Assembly: GCA_002352285.1 (NCBI GenBank) | Contig: DEIC01000074.1 | Location: 12,404 to 34,457 of the forward strand | Length of the DNA stretch: 22,054 nucleotides | Direction: 5' to 3' | From: Alphaproteobacteria bacterium UBA2784 | Lineage (GTDB): Bacteria > Pseudomonadota > Alphaproteobacteria > Micropepsales > Micropepsaceae | In this document: positions 14,822 to 21,998 of the stretch, in pieces | Layout: each line of letters starts with the position of its first letter | Numbering within the stretch: the stretch's first letter is position 1 | Made by a program: the position numbers and the translations under genes | The notes under the pieces: generated by a model | What the model was told of the DNA's origin: nothing | Database searches by the model: none | The model's input: only the letters and a program-made list of their open reading frames with translations

Positions 14822-15644
14822 AGCGCGGGTCGCCCGCCAGCAAACCGGGCCGCACCGGGATTTCTGCAAGCAGGTCTTTCAGCGCGCGCTCGGCCATGCC
14901 GTTGGCGCGTTGAATGCGTTCACCCAGAATGAGCTCGTTCTTGAGCGTATGCTCAAAGCCCGTGAATTCGGTCACCCGCACCTTATAGCCGCAGGCCTCC
15001 AGATAAAGCGCGCGGATGACATTGGTGAGGTTTGAGGCGAACTCGCGCCGGTGCATCGGGCGGCGCCACAGCTCGGTTATGCCGCGCGGCTTTACGTCCT
15101 CCAGCAATCGCGCCAGCTCCGCCTGACAGCACGGCACCAGCGCGATGAAGCGCGCATCATGCGCGAGCGCAAAGCGGATCGCATCGTCTGTTGCCGTATC
15201 ACAGGCATGAAGTGCCGTCACAAGACCAACGCGGCTTGCCTCTGGCAGGGCAAGGCGCGTTTCACCGATGGCGCCCGCAACGAAGTGCATGCGTGAGAAA
15301 CCGCTCTCGCGCGCCAGCGCCTCTGCCCTGGCCACAAGGTCGCTGCGCGCCTCGATGGACCACAGCGCGCCGCGATCGAGTTGGCGCAGGTAAAGGTCAT
15401 AAAGGATGAAACCGAGATAGGACTTGCCCGCACCCATATCCGCAATCAGCGGGGCTGCGCCATTGGCTGAAAGCTCATCCAGCGCCGGTTTGATCAGCTG
15501 GAAGAGATGCTGCACTTGCTTCAGCTTGCGCCGTGCATCGGCGTTCAGCTTGCCGTCACGCGTAAGGATATGAAGCGCCTTGAGGAGCGGCAGCGACAGC
15601 CCGCCCGTTTCATCAGGCGCCTGCGCGCGCTGTTTGCCGCTCAA
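14805..15644 (-). CDS. SAM-dependent methyltransferase, Methyltransf_32-like
   Basis: A 279-residue class I methyltransferase. IADMGAGKSYLGF (67-79) is the SAM-binding motif I with an unusual K-S after the glycines. ALHACDTATD (144-153) and LVPCCQAEL (169-177) match the H-x-C-x-x-A-T-D and P-C-C patterns of the METTL25/GSTCD/TRM13-related group. The second half is more variable. Some relatives modify RNA, so an RNA or protein substrate is possible but not shown. The start is TTG, overlapping the lipoprotein stop as TTGA, which implies translational coupling to the upstream gene; no better in-frame start is close. The stop overlaps the antiporter gene on the other strand. Confidence 0.8.
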   Translation of the reverse strand: MSGKQRAQAPDETGGLSLPLLKALHILTRDGKLNADARRKLKQVQHLFQLIKPALDELSANGAAPLIADMGAGKSYLGFILYDLYLRQLDRGALWSIEARSDLVARAEALARESGFSRMHFVAGAIGETRLALPEASRVGLVTALHACDTATDDAIRFALAHDARFIALVPCCQAELARLLEDVKPRGITELWRRPMHRREFASNLTNVIRALYLEACGYKVRVTEFTGFEHTLKNELILGERIQRANGMAERALKDLLAEIPVRPGLLAGDPRFTISA

Positions 15645-15904
15645 CGCCGGTCTCCCAGAGGATCGTCGTCACTGCGCCCCGCTGATGAATTGCCGCCGCA
15701 CGCGCCATATCCCGCCGACCATCCGGCGCGATAGGCCTCTTCCGAGGAGCGCGGCGCGGGCCGCCCGCCAACGCCAGATGACTGCGCCGCTGCACAGCCA
15801 TCACCGTAACCGACATCATAAAGCGGATCCTGCGCATAGCGGCTTTCGGCGCACGCGCCCAGCACGATGAGTGACGCGACAAGCACAAGAAACCGGCTGC
15901 GCAT
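15641..15904 (-). CDS. Small lipoprotein, unknown function
   Basis: An 87-residue protein with a lipoprotein signal peptide: RSRF, a hydrophobic core, then the lipobox VLGAC with the lipidated cysteine at 18. The mature part carries two related glycine/aromatic motifs, YDVGYGDGCAAA and YRAGWSAGYGAC, suggesting an internal duplication, and ends in a polar D/R-rich tail. It would sit in the inner or outer membrane facing the periplasm. AGGAG lies 7 nt before the ATG. The gene overlaps the methyltransferase start by 4 bp (TTGA). No function is recognised. Confidence 0.75.
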   Translation of the reverse strand: MRSRFLVLVASLIVLGACAESRYAQDPLYDVGYGDGCAAAQSSGVGGRPAPRSSEEAYRAGWSAGYGACGGNSSAGRSDDDPLGDRR

Positions 15905-16077
15905 GATTTGCTCCTGAAGACCCGTGGCATTTTCGCCGCCCGCCCCGGCACATGTCGAGCATCAATAGCAAATTGCGCGAAATTTTAATGCAAACTTGGG
16001 CCATGGCCTTCAACACGGCTTAAAGCGGCCTGTCTATCGTGACCCCATCGAGGCGATTTGCGTGTCACGAGGAGCCC
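15905..16077. promoter_or_regulatory. Divergent intergenic region between lipoprotein and ParA genes
   Basis: A 173-bp gap between head-to-head genes, more AT-rich in the middle. AAATTGCGCGAAATTT (15970-15985) is a 16-bp dyad with 7 of 8 base pairs matched and is a possible operator. GGAG at 16071-16074 is the ParA ribosome-binding site, unusually close (3 nt) to the ATG. Nothing else is recognised. Confidence 0.4.
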
Positions 16078-16866
16078 ATGCCGCATTCCCAATCAGCCAC
16101 CCTGAACGGCCAGATGGCTGCCGGAAATCCGGCAATGCGCGTGCTTGTGGTGGCGTCCCAGAAGGGCGGCTCGGGCAAGACGACTCTGGCCGGCCACATC
16201 GCCGTGCAGGCAGAGCGTGCAGGCGGCGGCCCGGTCGCGCTGATCGATACCGACCCGCAGGGCAGTCTGGCAAAATGGTGGAATGTGCGGCAGGCCACCG
16301 CCCCCAGCTTCATCCAGTCGGTCTTCACGAACCTGTTTCAGGATCTTGATACGGCGCGGGCGCAAGGTTTCCGGCTGGTCGTGATTGATACGCCACCTGC
16401 CGTCACCAAGGCGATTGCCGAAGTGGTCAACTACGCCGATCTGGTTGTCGTGCCCACGCGCCCCAGCCCGCATGATCTGCGCGCGGTGGGCCCGACGGTT
16501 GACATCATTGAGGCGCGCCGCAAGCAGATGGTCTTTGTGCTCAATGCCGCAACGGCGCGCGCAAAAATCACGATGGAGGCGGCGATTGCCCTGTCGCAGC
16601 ACGGCACGGTCGCCCCTGTCACGGTTCACAACCGTCTCGACTTCGCCGCCTCGATGATCGACGGGCGCACGGTGATGGAGGTTGATGACCAGAGCCGATC
16701 CTCGCTCGAGATTGCGGAACTCTGGACCTATCTCTCACAAAGGCTGGAGCGCACCGAGACGGTAGGCACAGGATTGATCGATGAATTGCCGCGCGGCTTT
16801 GGCGTGCGCGCCACCAGTGCACTGGGCAGGCCGCAGCCGGTGTTTGGCCGCCGGGCAACAGCGTGA
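16078..16866 (+). CDS. Orphan ParA-like partition/positioning ATPase
   Basis: A 262-residue P-loop ATPase of the ParA/MinD superfamily. The deviant Walker A KGGSGKTT (29-36), with the signature first lysine, IDTDPQGSLAKWW (57-69; Walker A' region) and VVIDTPPA (Walker B) are all present. Such proteins dimerise on ATP, bind DNA non-specifically and move plasmids, chromosomes or protein cargo. No parB or parS is nearby; the next gene, 8 bp downstream, encodes a small basic protein instead, as in cargo-positioning ParA systems. The preferred start is the ATG at 16078, preceded by GGAG. A GTG at 16039 and an internal ATG at 16135, just before the first strand, are alternatives. Confidence 0.87.
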   Translation: MPHSQSATLNGQMAAGNPAMRVLVVASQKGGSGKTTLAGHIAVQAERAGGGPVALIDTDPQGSLAKWWNVRQATAPSFIQSVFTNLFQDLDTARAQGFRLVVIDTPPAVTKAIAEVVNYADLVVVPTRPSPHDLRAVGPTVDIIEARRKQMVFVLNAATARAKITMEAAIALSQHGTVAPVTVHNRLDFAASMIDGRTVMEVDDQSRSSLEIAELWTYLSQRLERTETVGTGLIDELPRGFGVRATSALGRPQPVFGRRATA

Positions 16867-16874
16867 GGTGACCC

Positions 16875-17351
16875 ATGCGCTTTGCATCGCTCACGGCAGG
16901 TTTGCTGGCCCGCAAGGGTGAAGCCCACCCCGCCTCAACGGCAACATTCCCGGAAGACATGCTGGTGCGCTCGCGCCAGGGCTGGACCTCACCGTGGGAT
17001 GAAAGAGGCGGGCAGGAAAAGATCCGGCCAGCACCTCCCGCCGAAAGCCCTGTCCATCAACCGGCGGAGGCCGCGCCGAAGCAGGCAGCGGCCGACGAGC
17101 CCTGCGTTCATGGCCACGCCTGCCAGATCGGCGATGCGCCTGTCGCCGCGCCCGATCCGCAAAAGCGTTTTCATGTCTCGGTGCGGCTGAAGCGCGGCCA
17201 CTACATCCGCCTCAAGCTTGCCTCGTCACAGCTGCACAAGCCGAGCCAGGAGATCATCGCTGAAGCACTGGCCGACTGGTATGCAAAGCAGGATGAGAGC
17301 CTGTTTGGCCAGTGCGCCTGCCTGAACGATGATTTGACAGCTTTGCGCTGA
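16875..17351 (+). CDS. Small ParA-partner candidate with ribbon-helix-helix-like C-terminus
   Basis: A 158-residue protein encoded 8 bp after the ParA-like ATPase, with GAGGTG as ribosome-binding site. Residues 1-45 are basic and contain an R/W-rich patch. Residues 50-95 are rich in proline and alanine and probably flexible. They include a CVHGHAC cluster (77-83) that could bind a metal. Residues 98-138 (KRFHVSVRLKRGHYIRL, then SQEIIAEALADWYAK) have the strand-helix-helix pattern of ribbon-helix-helix proteins. CAC near the C-terminus adds two more cysteines. The layout suggests an adaptor that joins ParA to DNA or to a cargo. The RHH call is by pattern only; the family is not recognised. Confidence 0.68.
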   Translation: MRFASLTAGLLARKGEAHPASTATFPEDMLVRSRQGWTSPWDERGGQEKIRPAPPAESPVHQPAEAAPKQAAADEPCVHGHACQIGDAPVAAPDPQKRFHVSVRLKRGHYIRLKLASSQLHKPSQEIIAEALADWYAKQDESLFGQCACLNDDLTALR

Positions 17352-17396
17352 TATTCGGGCCCTTGATCTGCGGTGCCTTAGCCGCCAGAACACTCC

Positions 17397-17425
17397 GCCG
17401 CATATTGCATCCGGCTTCATGCGGC
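17397..17425 (+). promoter_or_regulatory. Stem-loop upstream of sbtA
   Basis: GCCGCAT (17397-17403) and ATGCGGC (17419-17425) form a perfect 7-bp stem around a 15-nt loop, 16 nt before the sbtA start. There is no T-run, so an intrinsic terminator for the preceding gene is unlikely. It could affect translation initiation. The pairing is seen; the role is inferred. Confidence 0.3.
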
Positions 17426-17441
17426 AGCGCGGGGCGGCTCA

Positions 17442-18422
17442 ATGGAAGGCTTTTTTGATCTGGCGGCGCAAAATCTGCTCTCGCCGATGGTGCTGTTTTT
17501 CGCGCTCGGCGCTTTTGCGGCGCTGGTGCGCTCTGATCTGGCGATCCCGGAGCAGGTTGCCAAGGCCATTGCCCTCTATCTGATGTTTGCCATCGGCTTT
17601 AAGGGCGGAGCGGCCGTTGCTGCAAGCGGGCTGAATGCCGAACTGGGGTTGACGGCACTGGCAGGCATTGCGCTCGGTCTTGTCATTCCGCTGATTGCCT
17701 ATGGGCTGCTTTCCCGCACCACGCGGCTGGAACGCGTGAACATCGCCGCCATCGCAGCGCATTATGGCTCAATTTCGGTCGTGACCTTTGTGGCGGCGGG
17801 CGAAGCGATGAAGGCGCTCAACATTGAAAGCGATGGCTGGATTGTAGCGGTGATGGCGGTGATGGAAACGCCGGCCATTGCTGCCGGTCTTTTCCTGGCA
17901 AGCCGGGCGCGTGCGGCCAGCGGCACAAAACTTGTGACCGGCCACCTCCTGCGCGAAGTCTTTGTCAACGGCTCCATCGTCCTGCTGATGGGCGCCTTTG
18001 CGATTGGCTGGGCAACGGGCGGCAAGGGAATGGAGGCGGTCAAGCCCTTCATCGATGCGCCGTTCAAGGGTGTGCTGTGCCTCTTCCTCCTCGACATGGG
18101 GATTGTCGCTGCATCGCGCCTGCGCAGCACACGGGGCCTCAGCATTGGCCTCATCGCCTTTGGTCTTTATATGCCCTTCATCTCCGCAGCGCTGGGTTTG
18201 GGGGCCGCCATGTTGATCGGTCTTGGCGCTGGCACCGGCGCGCTCTTCATCACGCTTTGCGCCAGCGCCAGTTACATCGCCGTGCCTGCTGCCATGCGGC
18301 TTGCGCTGCCCGAGGCGAACCCCGCGTACTATGTCACGGTCTCGCTTGCCGTTACTTTTCCGATGAACCTTGTCATCGGCATTCCCGTCTATAATGCGCT
18401 TGCCGCGCAATTTCTTGGATGA
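17442..18422 (+). CDS. sbtA: SbtA-type sodium-dependent bicarbonate transporter
   Basis: A 326-residue inner-membrane protein with about ten hydrophobic helices in two similar halves. The first half contains YLMFAIGFKGG (about 46-56) and AAHYGSISVVTF; the second contains GALFITLCASASYIAVPAAMR. The paired serine/glycine-rich segments are where SbtA binds Na+ and bicarbonate. The length fits non-cyanobacterial SbtA proteins, and a polar cytoplasmic linker joins the halves (about 148-165). The decisive context is the PII-like gene whose ATG overlaps this stop (ATGA), the genetic arrangement of sbtA-sbtB. The start ATG has only a weak ribosome-binding site. In a heterotroph, bicarbonate for carboxylases or pH balance is a more likely use than carbon fixation. 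Confidence 0.87.
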   Translation: MEGFFDLAAQNLLSPMVLFFALGAFAALVRSDLAIPEQVAKAIALYLMFAIGFKGGAAVAASGLNAELGLTALAGIALGLVIPLIAYGLLSRTTRLERVNIAAIAAHYGSISVVTFVAAGEAMKALNIESDGWIVAVMAVMETPAIAAGLFLASRARAASGTKLVTGHLLREVFVNGSIVLLMGAFAIGWATGGKGMEAVKPFIDAPFKGVLCLFLLDMGIVAASRLRSTRGLSIGLIAFGLYMPFISAALGLGAAMLIGLGAGTGALFITLCASASYIAVPAAMRLALPEANPAYYVTVSLAVTFPMNLVIGIPVYNALAAQFLG

Positions 18423-18736
18423 CTGCCATGCAGCGACACCAGCGCAAGAAGCTTGAAGTCACGATTGCAGAATCCTATGTCGGGCGCATCGCCGACTTGC
18501 TGGAACGCCATGGCGTGACAGGCTTTACCGTGCTCCACGCCTGGATGGGCCGCGGATCCGGCGGCGAATGGCGCGACACGGGCCTCACCAAAGCTGAACA
18601 GCATGTCGTGCTGTCAGCCATCCTGAGCGCAAATGCTGCCGACCACGTGATGGAAGACCTCAAGCAGTTCTTTACGCTGCATCACGGGATCGTCACGCTC
18701 GCCGACGTGGAAGTGATCCGGGGCGAGCGCTTCTGA
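18419..18736 (+). CDS. sbtB: SbtB-like PII family regulator
   Basis: A 105-residue ferredoxin-like-fold protein of the PII superfamily. It reads beta1 (KLEVTIAES), alpha1 (YVGRIADLLERHGV), beta2 (GFTVLHAW), a T-loop region (MGRGSGGEWRDTG), beta3 (HVVLSAIL), alpha2 and a final strand (HGIVTLADVEVI). In cyanobacteria SbtB trimers bind adenyl nucleotides including cAMP and control SbtA. The C-terminus here ends soon after the last strand and lacks the redox-sensitive cysteine loop found on some cyanobacterial SbtBs. The start ATG overlaps the sbtA stop (ATGA), indicating coupling; an in-frame ATG at 18428 is an alternative. The stop lies 3 bp from the end of the convergent antiporter gene. Confidence 0.85.
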   Translation: MTAMQRHQRKKLEVTIAESYVGRIADLLERHGVTGFTVLHAWMGRGSGGEWRDTGLTKAEQHVVLSAILSANAADHVMEDLKQFFTLHHGIVTLADVEVIRGERF

Positions 18737-18739
18737 TCC

Positions 18740-20155
18740 CTAAAGAAAGAGCGACGATACCAGCGCAAACACCGGCAGCAGGAAAACTGCCGACCAGCCG
18801 ATGAAGCCAAAGAAGCTGGGCATGGCAATGCCGCGCTCTTCGCAGATCGCCTTGATCATGAAGTTGGGCGCATTCCCGATATAGGTGAACGCCCCCATGA
18901 ACACGGCGCCCATCGAGATTGCCAGCAGCGTGGAGGACAACGGCCCCATCAGGGTTGCCGGATCGCCGCCCGCCAGATTGAAGAACACAAGATAGGTCGG
19001 CGCATTATCAAGGAAGGCTGAAAGGCCGCCCGTCAGCCAGAAATACATGAGATTGACCGGCGCGCCATTTTCATCGCTGACAAGCCGCACCGCCTCGGCG
19101 GCGGCCCCCTGTGTGCCGGCGGCCAGAATGGCGATCACCGGAATGATGGTGACGAAAATGCCGATGAAAAGAATTGCAACTTCACGGATGGGCTCCCAGC
19201 TGAACTGGTTCTTGGCCCGCAAGGGTGCAGGCGTCAGCCGGTAAGCGGCCCACGCGATGACAAGCAGCACCACGTTGCGCGCGATGCTCTCGACCGGAAC
19301 ATAGGTGCCGAAGAGCTTCACATTGGCAAGGTTGGCATAGATACCCGAAAGCAGCACGGCAGCAATCACGAGTGCAAGGAACAGGAAATTGATGCCGCCC
19401 TCAATCGTAATCCGGTTTGGCGCGGTGTCGTTGCGCTTTCCGGCCACGGCTTCGGCGCGGTAAAAAATGCTGTCGATGACAAAGAACGCGGCAATGAGAA
19501 TGATCGAGGTCACAAACATCGGGCCCGCCATTGCCTTCATCGTCCAGAAAAAATCGATGCCTTTGATGAAGCCGAGGAAGAGCGGCGGATCACCCAGCGG
19601 CGTGAGCGAGCCGCCAATATTGCCAACCAGAAAAATGAAGAAGACGAAGATGTGCACCTTGCGCTGGCGCGTCGCGTTGGCGGCGATCATCGGCCGGATC
19701 AGAAGCATGGCTGCGCCCGTCGTGCCAATAAAGCTGGCGAGGATAGTGCCAATCGCCAGCATGGCTGCATTCACGCCGGGCGTGCCGGCAAGGCGTCCGC
19801 CGATATGAATGCCGCCCGACACCACAAACAGCGCAAAGAGCATGATGATGAAGGGCAGATACTCAAGCGCGGTCACGGCAAAGAGCGCCGCCCCGGCGAC
19901 GTCAGGGCCATAGACGGCCGCAAACGGCACCAGAAAGGCAAGGGCCCAGGCGAGAGAAACCTTTGGGTAATGATGATGCCAGAATTTTCCCGCCAGGACC
20001 GGAAAGAGCGCAATCGAAAGAAGAATGCCGGCAAAAGGCACGCCCCACAGAAGCGACAGGCTGGTGCCATCAACCAGCGCGGCAGCGTGCGCTGGAGCGG
20101 CGGGAAGAGTGACAAGGGCAAGGCTGGCGGCAATCCGGCGGGCAAGGATGCGCAT
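18740..20155 (-). CDS. NhaD/ArsB-type sodium:proton antiporter
   Basis: A 471-residue ion-transporter-superfamily membrane protein with about twelve helices and an N-terminal signal-like segment (RILARRIAAS to AHAA). The repeated discontinuous-helix motifs GGSLTPLGDPPLF (about residues 190-202) and AFTYIGNAPNFMI near the C-terminus are the halves of the substrate site. FLDNAPTYLVFF lies between. Sodium:proton antiport is the best guess, but related proteins carry dicarboxylates or arsenite. The start chosen is the ATG at 20155; a GTG at 20170 adds five residues. It is convergent with sbtB at a 3-bp gap, so it has its own promoter upstream. Confidence 0.82.
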   Translation of the reverse strand: MRILARRIAASLALVTLPAAPAHAAALVDGTSLSLLWGVPFAGILLSIALFPVLAGKFWHHHYPKVSLAWALAFLVPFAAVYGPDVAGAALFAVTALEYLPFIIMLFALFVVSGGIHIGGRLAGTPGVNAAMLAIGTILASFIGTTGAAMLLIRPMIAANATRQRKVHIFVFFIFLVGNIGGSLTPLGDPPLFLGFIKGIDFFWTMKAMAGPMFVTSIILIAAFFVIDSIFYRAEAVAGKRNDTAPNRITIEGGINFLFLALVIAAVLLSGIYANLANVKLFGTYVPVESIARNVVLLVIAWAAYRLTPAPLRAKNQFSWEPIREVAILFIGIFVTIIPVIAILAAGTQGAAAEAVRLVSDENGAPVNLMYFWLTGGLSAFLDNAPTYLVFFNLAGGDPATLMGPLSSTLLAISMGAVFMGAFTYIGNAPNFMIKAICEERGIAMPSFFGFIGWSAVFLLPVFALVSSLFL

Positions 20156-20242
20156 TTGCAGTTTTCTCACGCTTTGGCTGCAACAATGGCAGGCTTGATG
20201 ACAGAACGGGTGCGCCGCAGCGCAGTTGGGTGATAGTTACGC

Positions 20243-21343
20243 ATGAGCCCTTTGCCAAGATGGAGTCTCGGCCTTTTTGCCCTCGCTGTGCTTTTCTTTG
20301 CATCGCTGAAGGCAGAAACACTGTCCTATGCCCAAACGGCTGATCGGGGCGCTGATCTGCAGCATGCAATACGCCTGCAAGATGTAAAACGCTGGCTTCT
20401 CCTTCTCAACAACCCGCTTGAGAATGAGGTTATCGCGCGCATCGCCGCGTCGCGCCACGACATGGTCGTGATCGACTTCCTCTCCTCCATCAAGGGCCGC
20501 GAGGCATTGAACATGCGCGAGACTGTTGCGCGCTTGCGTGCGCGTGACTCAAATGCCCCGCGCCTTGTGATCGCCTATCTCAACATCGGTCAGGCGGAAG
20601 ACTATCGCACCTATTGGCGCGCAAACTGGCGTCCGGGAAACCCCGGCTTCATCATCAGCGATGATCCCGATGGCTGGGCCGGAAATTTTCCGGTCGCCTA
20701 TTGGGATCCGCGCTGGCAACAGATTCTGACAGGCGAAGGCGGTCTCATTGATCAGATCGCTGCCGCCGGATTTGATGGCCTATATCTCGACTGGGTGGGC
20801 GGATTTGAGTTTGAGCCGGTCGTTGCGCGCGCGCGTGCGGCGGGCATTGATCCTGCCGATGCCATGACGGCCCTGGTTGCGAATGTCTCGGCGCGCATGA
20901 AGGCGTTGCGCCCCGGCGCCATCATCATTCCGCAGAACGCGCCACTGCTTTGGCAGCGCGATGATTTTCTCGCCGCCATTGATGCAGTGGTGCAGGAGCA
21001 CACCTGGTTTTCGGGCACCGATGACAATGCGATGCTGGGTGACTGCCCGCTGCCGCGCAACGAGGAGGAGGCTGCAGGCAGCCCCGCCTATCTGGCGTCG
21101 CTGCCGCCGCTGTGTCTGAAAGACTGGCGCGAAAATTCCGGCTCAAGCCTGCGCTACGAAAGCGAGGCCTATCTGCTGCCGCTGTTTGCCCGTGCACGCG
21201 CGGCAGGCAAGATCGTCTTTACCGTCGATTACGCGCTGAAGCCGGAGAACATTGCGCGCGTGACTAGCCAAAGCAGGGGCCATGGCTTTGTGCCCTTTGT
21301 CGGTGCGCGCCCGCTGACCGATTACGTTGAGCCCTTGCCCTGA
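20243..21343 (+). CDS. Secreted GH114-like (TM1410-type) glycosidase
   Basis: A 366-residue protein with an N-terminal signal peptide (hydrophobic 8-22) and a TIM-barrel of the endo-alpha-1,4-polygalactosaminidase/TM1410 group. VVIDFL (75-80) supplies D78. AYLNIGQAEDYRTYW (111-125) is the family's Y-L-N/S-I-G-x-A-E signature, and GLYLDWVGGFE (179-189) supplies D183, a probable catalytic acid. EHTWF and FTVDYAL form late strands. Related domains in PelA cut galactosamine-containing exopolysaccharide. No pel genes are seen, so the substrate is open. The start ATG has a poor ribosome-binding site. It is divergent from the antiporter gene with an 87-bp gap. Confidence 0.8.
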   Translation: MSPLPRWSLGLFALAVLFFASLKAETLSYAQTADRGADLQHAIRLQDVKRWLLLLNNPLENEVIARIAASRHDMVVIDFLSSIKGREALNMRETVARLRARDSNAPRLVIAYLNIGQAEDYRTYWRANWRPGNPGFIISDDPDGWAGNFPVAYWDPRWQQILTGEGGLIDQIAAAGFDGLYLDWVGGFEFEPVVARARAAGIDPADAMTALVANVSARMKALRPGAIIIPQNAPLLWQRDDFLAAIDAVVQEHTWFSGTDDNAMLGDCPLPRNEEEAAGSPAYLASLPPLCLKDWRENSGSSLRYESEAYLLPLFARARAAGKIVFTVDYALKPENIARVTSQSRGHGFVPFVGARPLTDYVEPLP

Positions 21344-21357
21344 GGCAGAGACTCGGT

Positions 21358-21470
21358 CGAATCGGATACGGAACGATTCATCCATCAGAATCAGGAGGTT
21401 ACTTGCGCTGATGCTTGCGGACGCCCGGGGCCTCGCATAGAGTTAACGAATCGTTACGACGCATCGGGGG
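21358..21470 (+). promoter_or_regulatory. Palindromic regulatory region with CtrA-like box, upstream of PAS gene
   Basis: TAACGAATCGTTA (21444-21456) is a perfect 13-bp palindrome. Read as TTAA-N7-TTAC (21443-21457) it differs by one base from the CtrA consensus TTAA-N7-TTAA. The core CGAATCG also occurs at 21358-21364, and its near-complement CGATTC at 21374-21379 forms an inverted repeat with it. The run GGGGGG (21466-21471) is part of the ribosome-binding site for the TTG start at 21477. Confidence 0.45.
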
Positions 21471-21476
21471 GATGCC

Positions 21477-21983
21477 TTGGCCGCTGACCTGCTTTTGAGG
21501 GCACAGCTGTCCTTCGCTGACCAGCGCGAAGTGCTCGATTATTGGCAAACGCTGGCGGCAAACGGTTTGCCGTCGCGTGCCGCCGTCAATCCCGGCGCCA
21601 TCAAGCGCCGTCTGGCGCAGATCAGCATTCTGGTTCTTGATCCTGCTGCCAAGGGCAGCGTGCGTGTACGGCTTGCCGGAACAGGTTTGCGCGATGCCTA
21701 TGGCCGCGATGTAACGGGCCAGCCCTTGGGTGAGATCGAAGCCGGTGAGCGCTTCACCTATTGGCTCCATGCCTTGAAGCGCGTGATTACGACGGGCGAA
21801 CCGGCCGCAGGCGTCATCTCGCTTGGCGGTCTGGGCAAGCCGCATCTCGACCAGCATTGGCTGCGCCTGCCGCTGTCATCGGATGGCCGGCATGTTGATG
21901 GCTTTCTGGGCTATGACCGCTTCGTGCCCACCGAGGCTGCCCAACGCGCAGCCCAGCAGCCTTCGGCTATCGGTGCAGGCTAA
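21477..21983 (+). CDS. PAS_5-type single PAS domain protein
   Basis: A 168-residue protein matching the short alphaproteobacterial PAS_5 pattern. An N-terminal helix with the D-Y-W signature (REVLDYWQTLA, about 17-27) precedes KRRLAQISILVLD and RVRLAGTGLRDAYGRDVTGQPL, the characteristic first PAS strands. HWLRLPLS, GFLGYDRF and a disordered A/Q-rich tail follow. It has no output domain, so it probably acts as a sensor or adaptor binding another protein. The start is TTG at 21477 with a G-run 5 nt upstream; the ATG at 21472 is out of frame. The CtrA-like palindrome just upstream suggests cell-cycle or motility-linked control. Confidence 0.75.
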   Translation: MAADLLLRAQLSFADQREVLDYWQTLAANGLPSRAAVNPGAIKRRLAQISILVLDPAAKGSVRVRLAGTGLRDAYGRDVTGQPLGEIEAGERFTYWLHALKRVITTGEPAAGVISLGGLGKPHLDQHWLRLPLSSDGRHVDGFLGYDRFVPTEAAQRAAQQPSAIGAG

Positions 21984-21998
21984 CCAACCAGGAGTTGC

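Noticed and set aside
13742..14869. 375-codon frame on - opposite the antiporter gene
   Set aside because: It lies antisense to the antiporter's cytoplasmic and CNBD region and its translation has no domain signal.
16039..16077. GTG start for the ParA gene at 16039
   Set aside because: The ATG at 16078 is preceded by GGAG, whereas the GTG has no clear ribosome-binding site.
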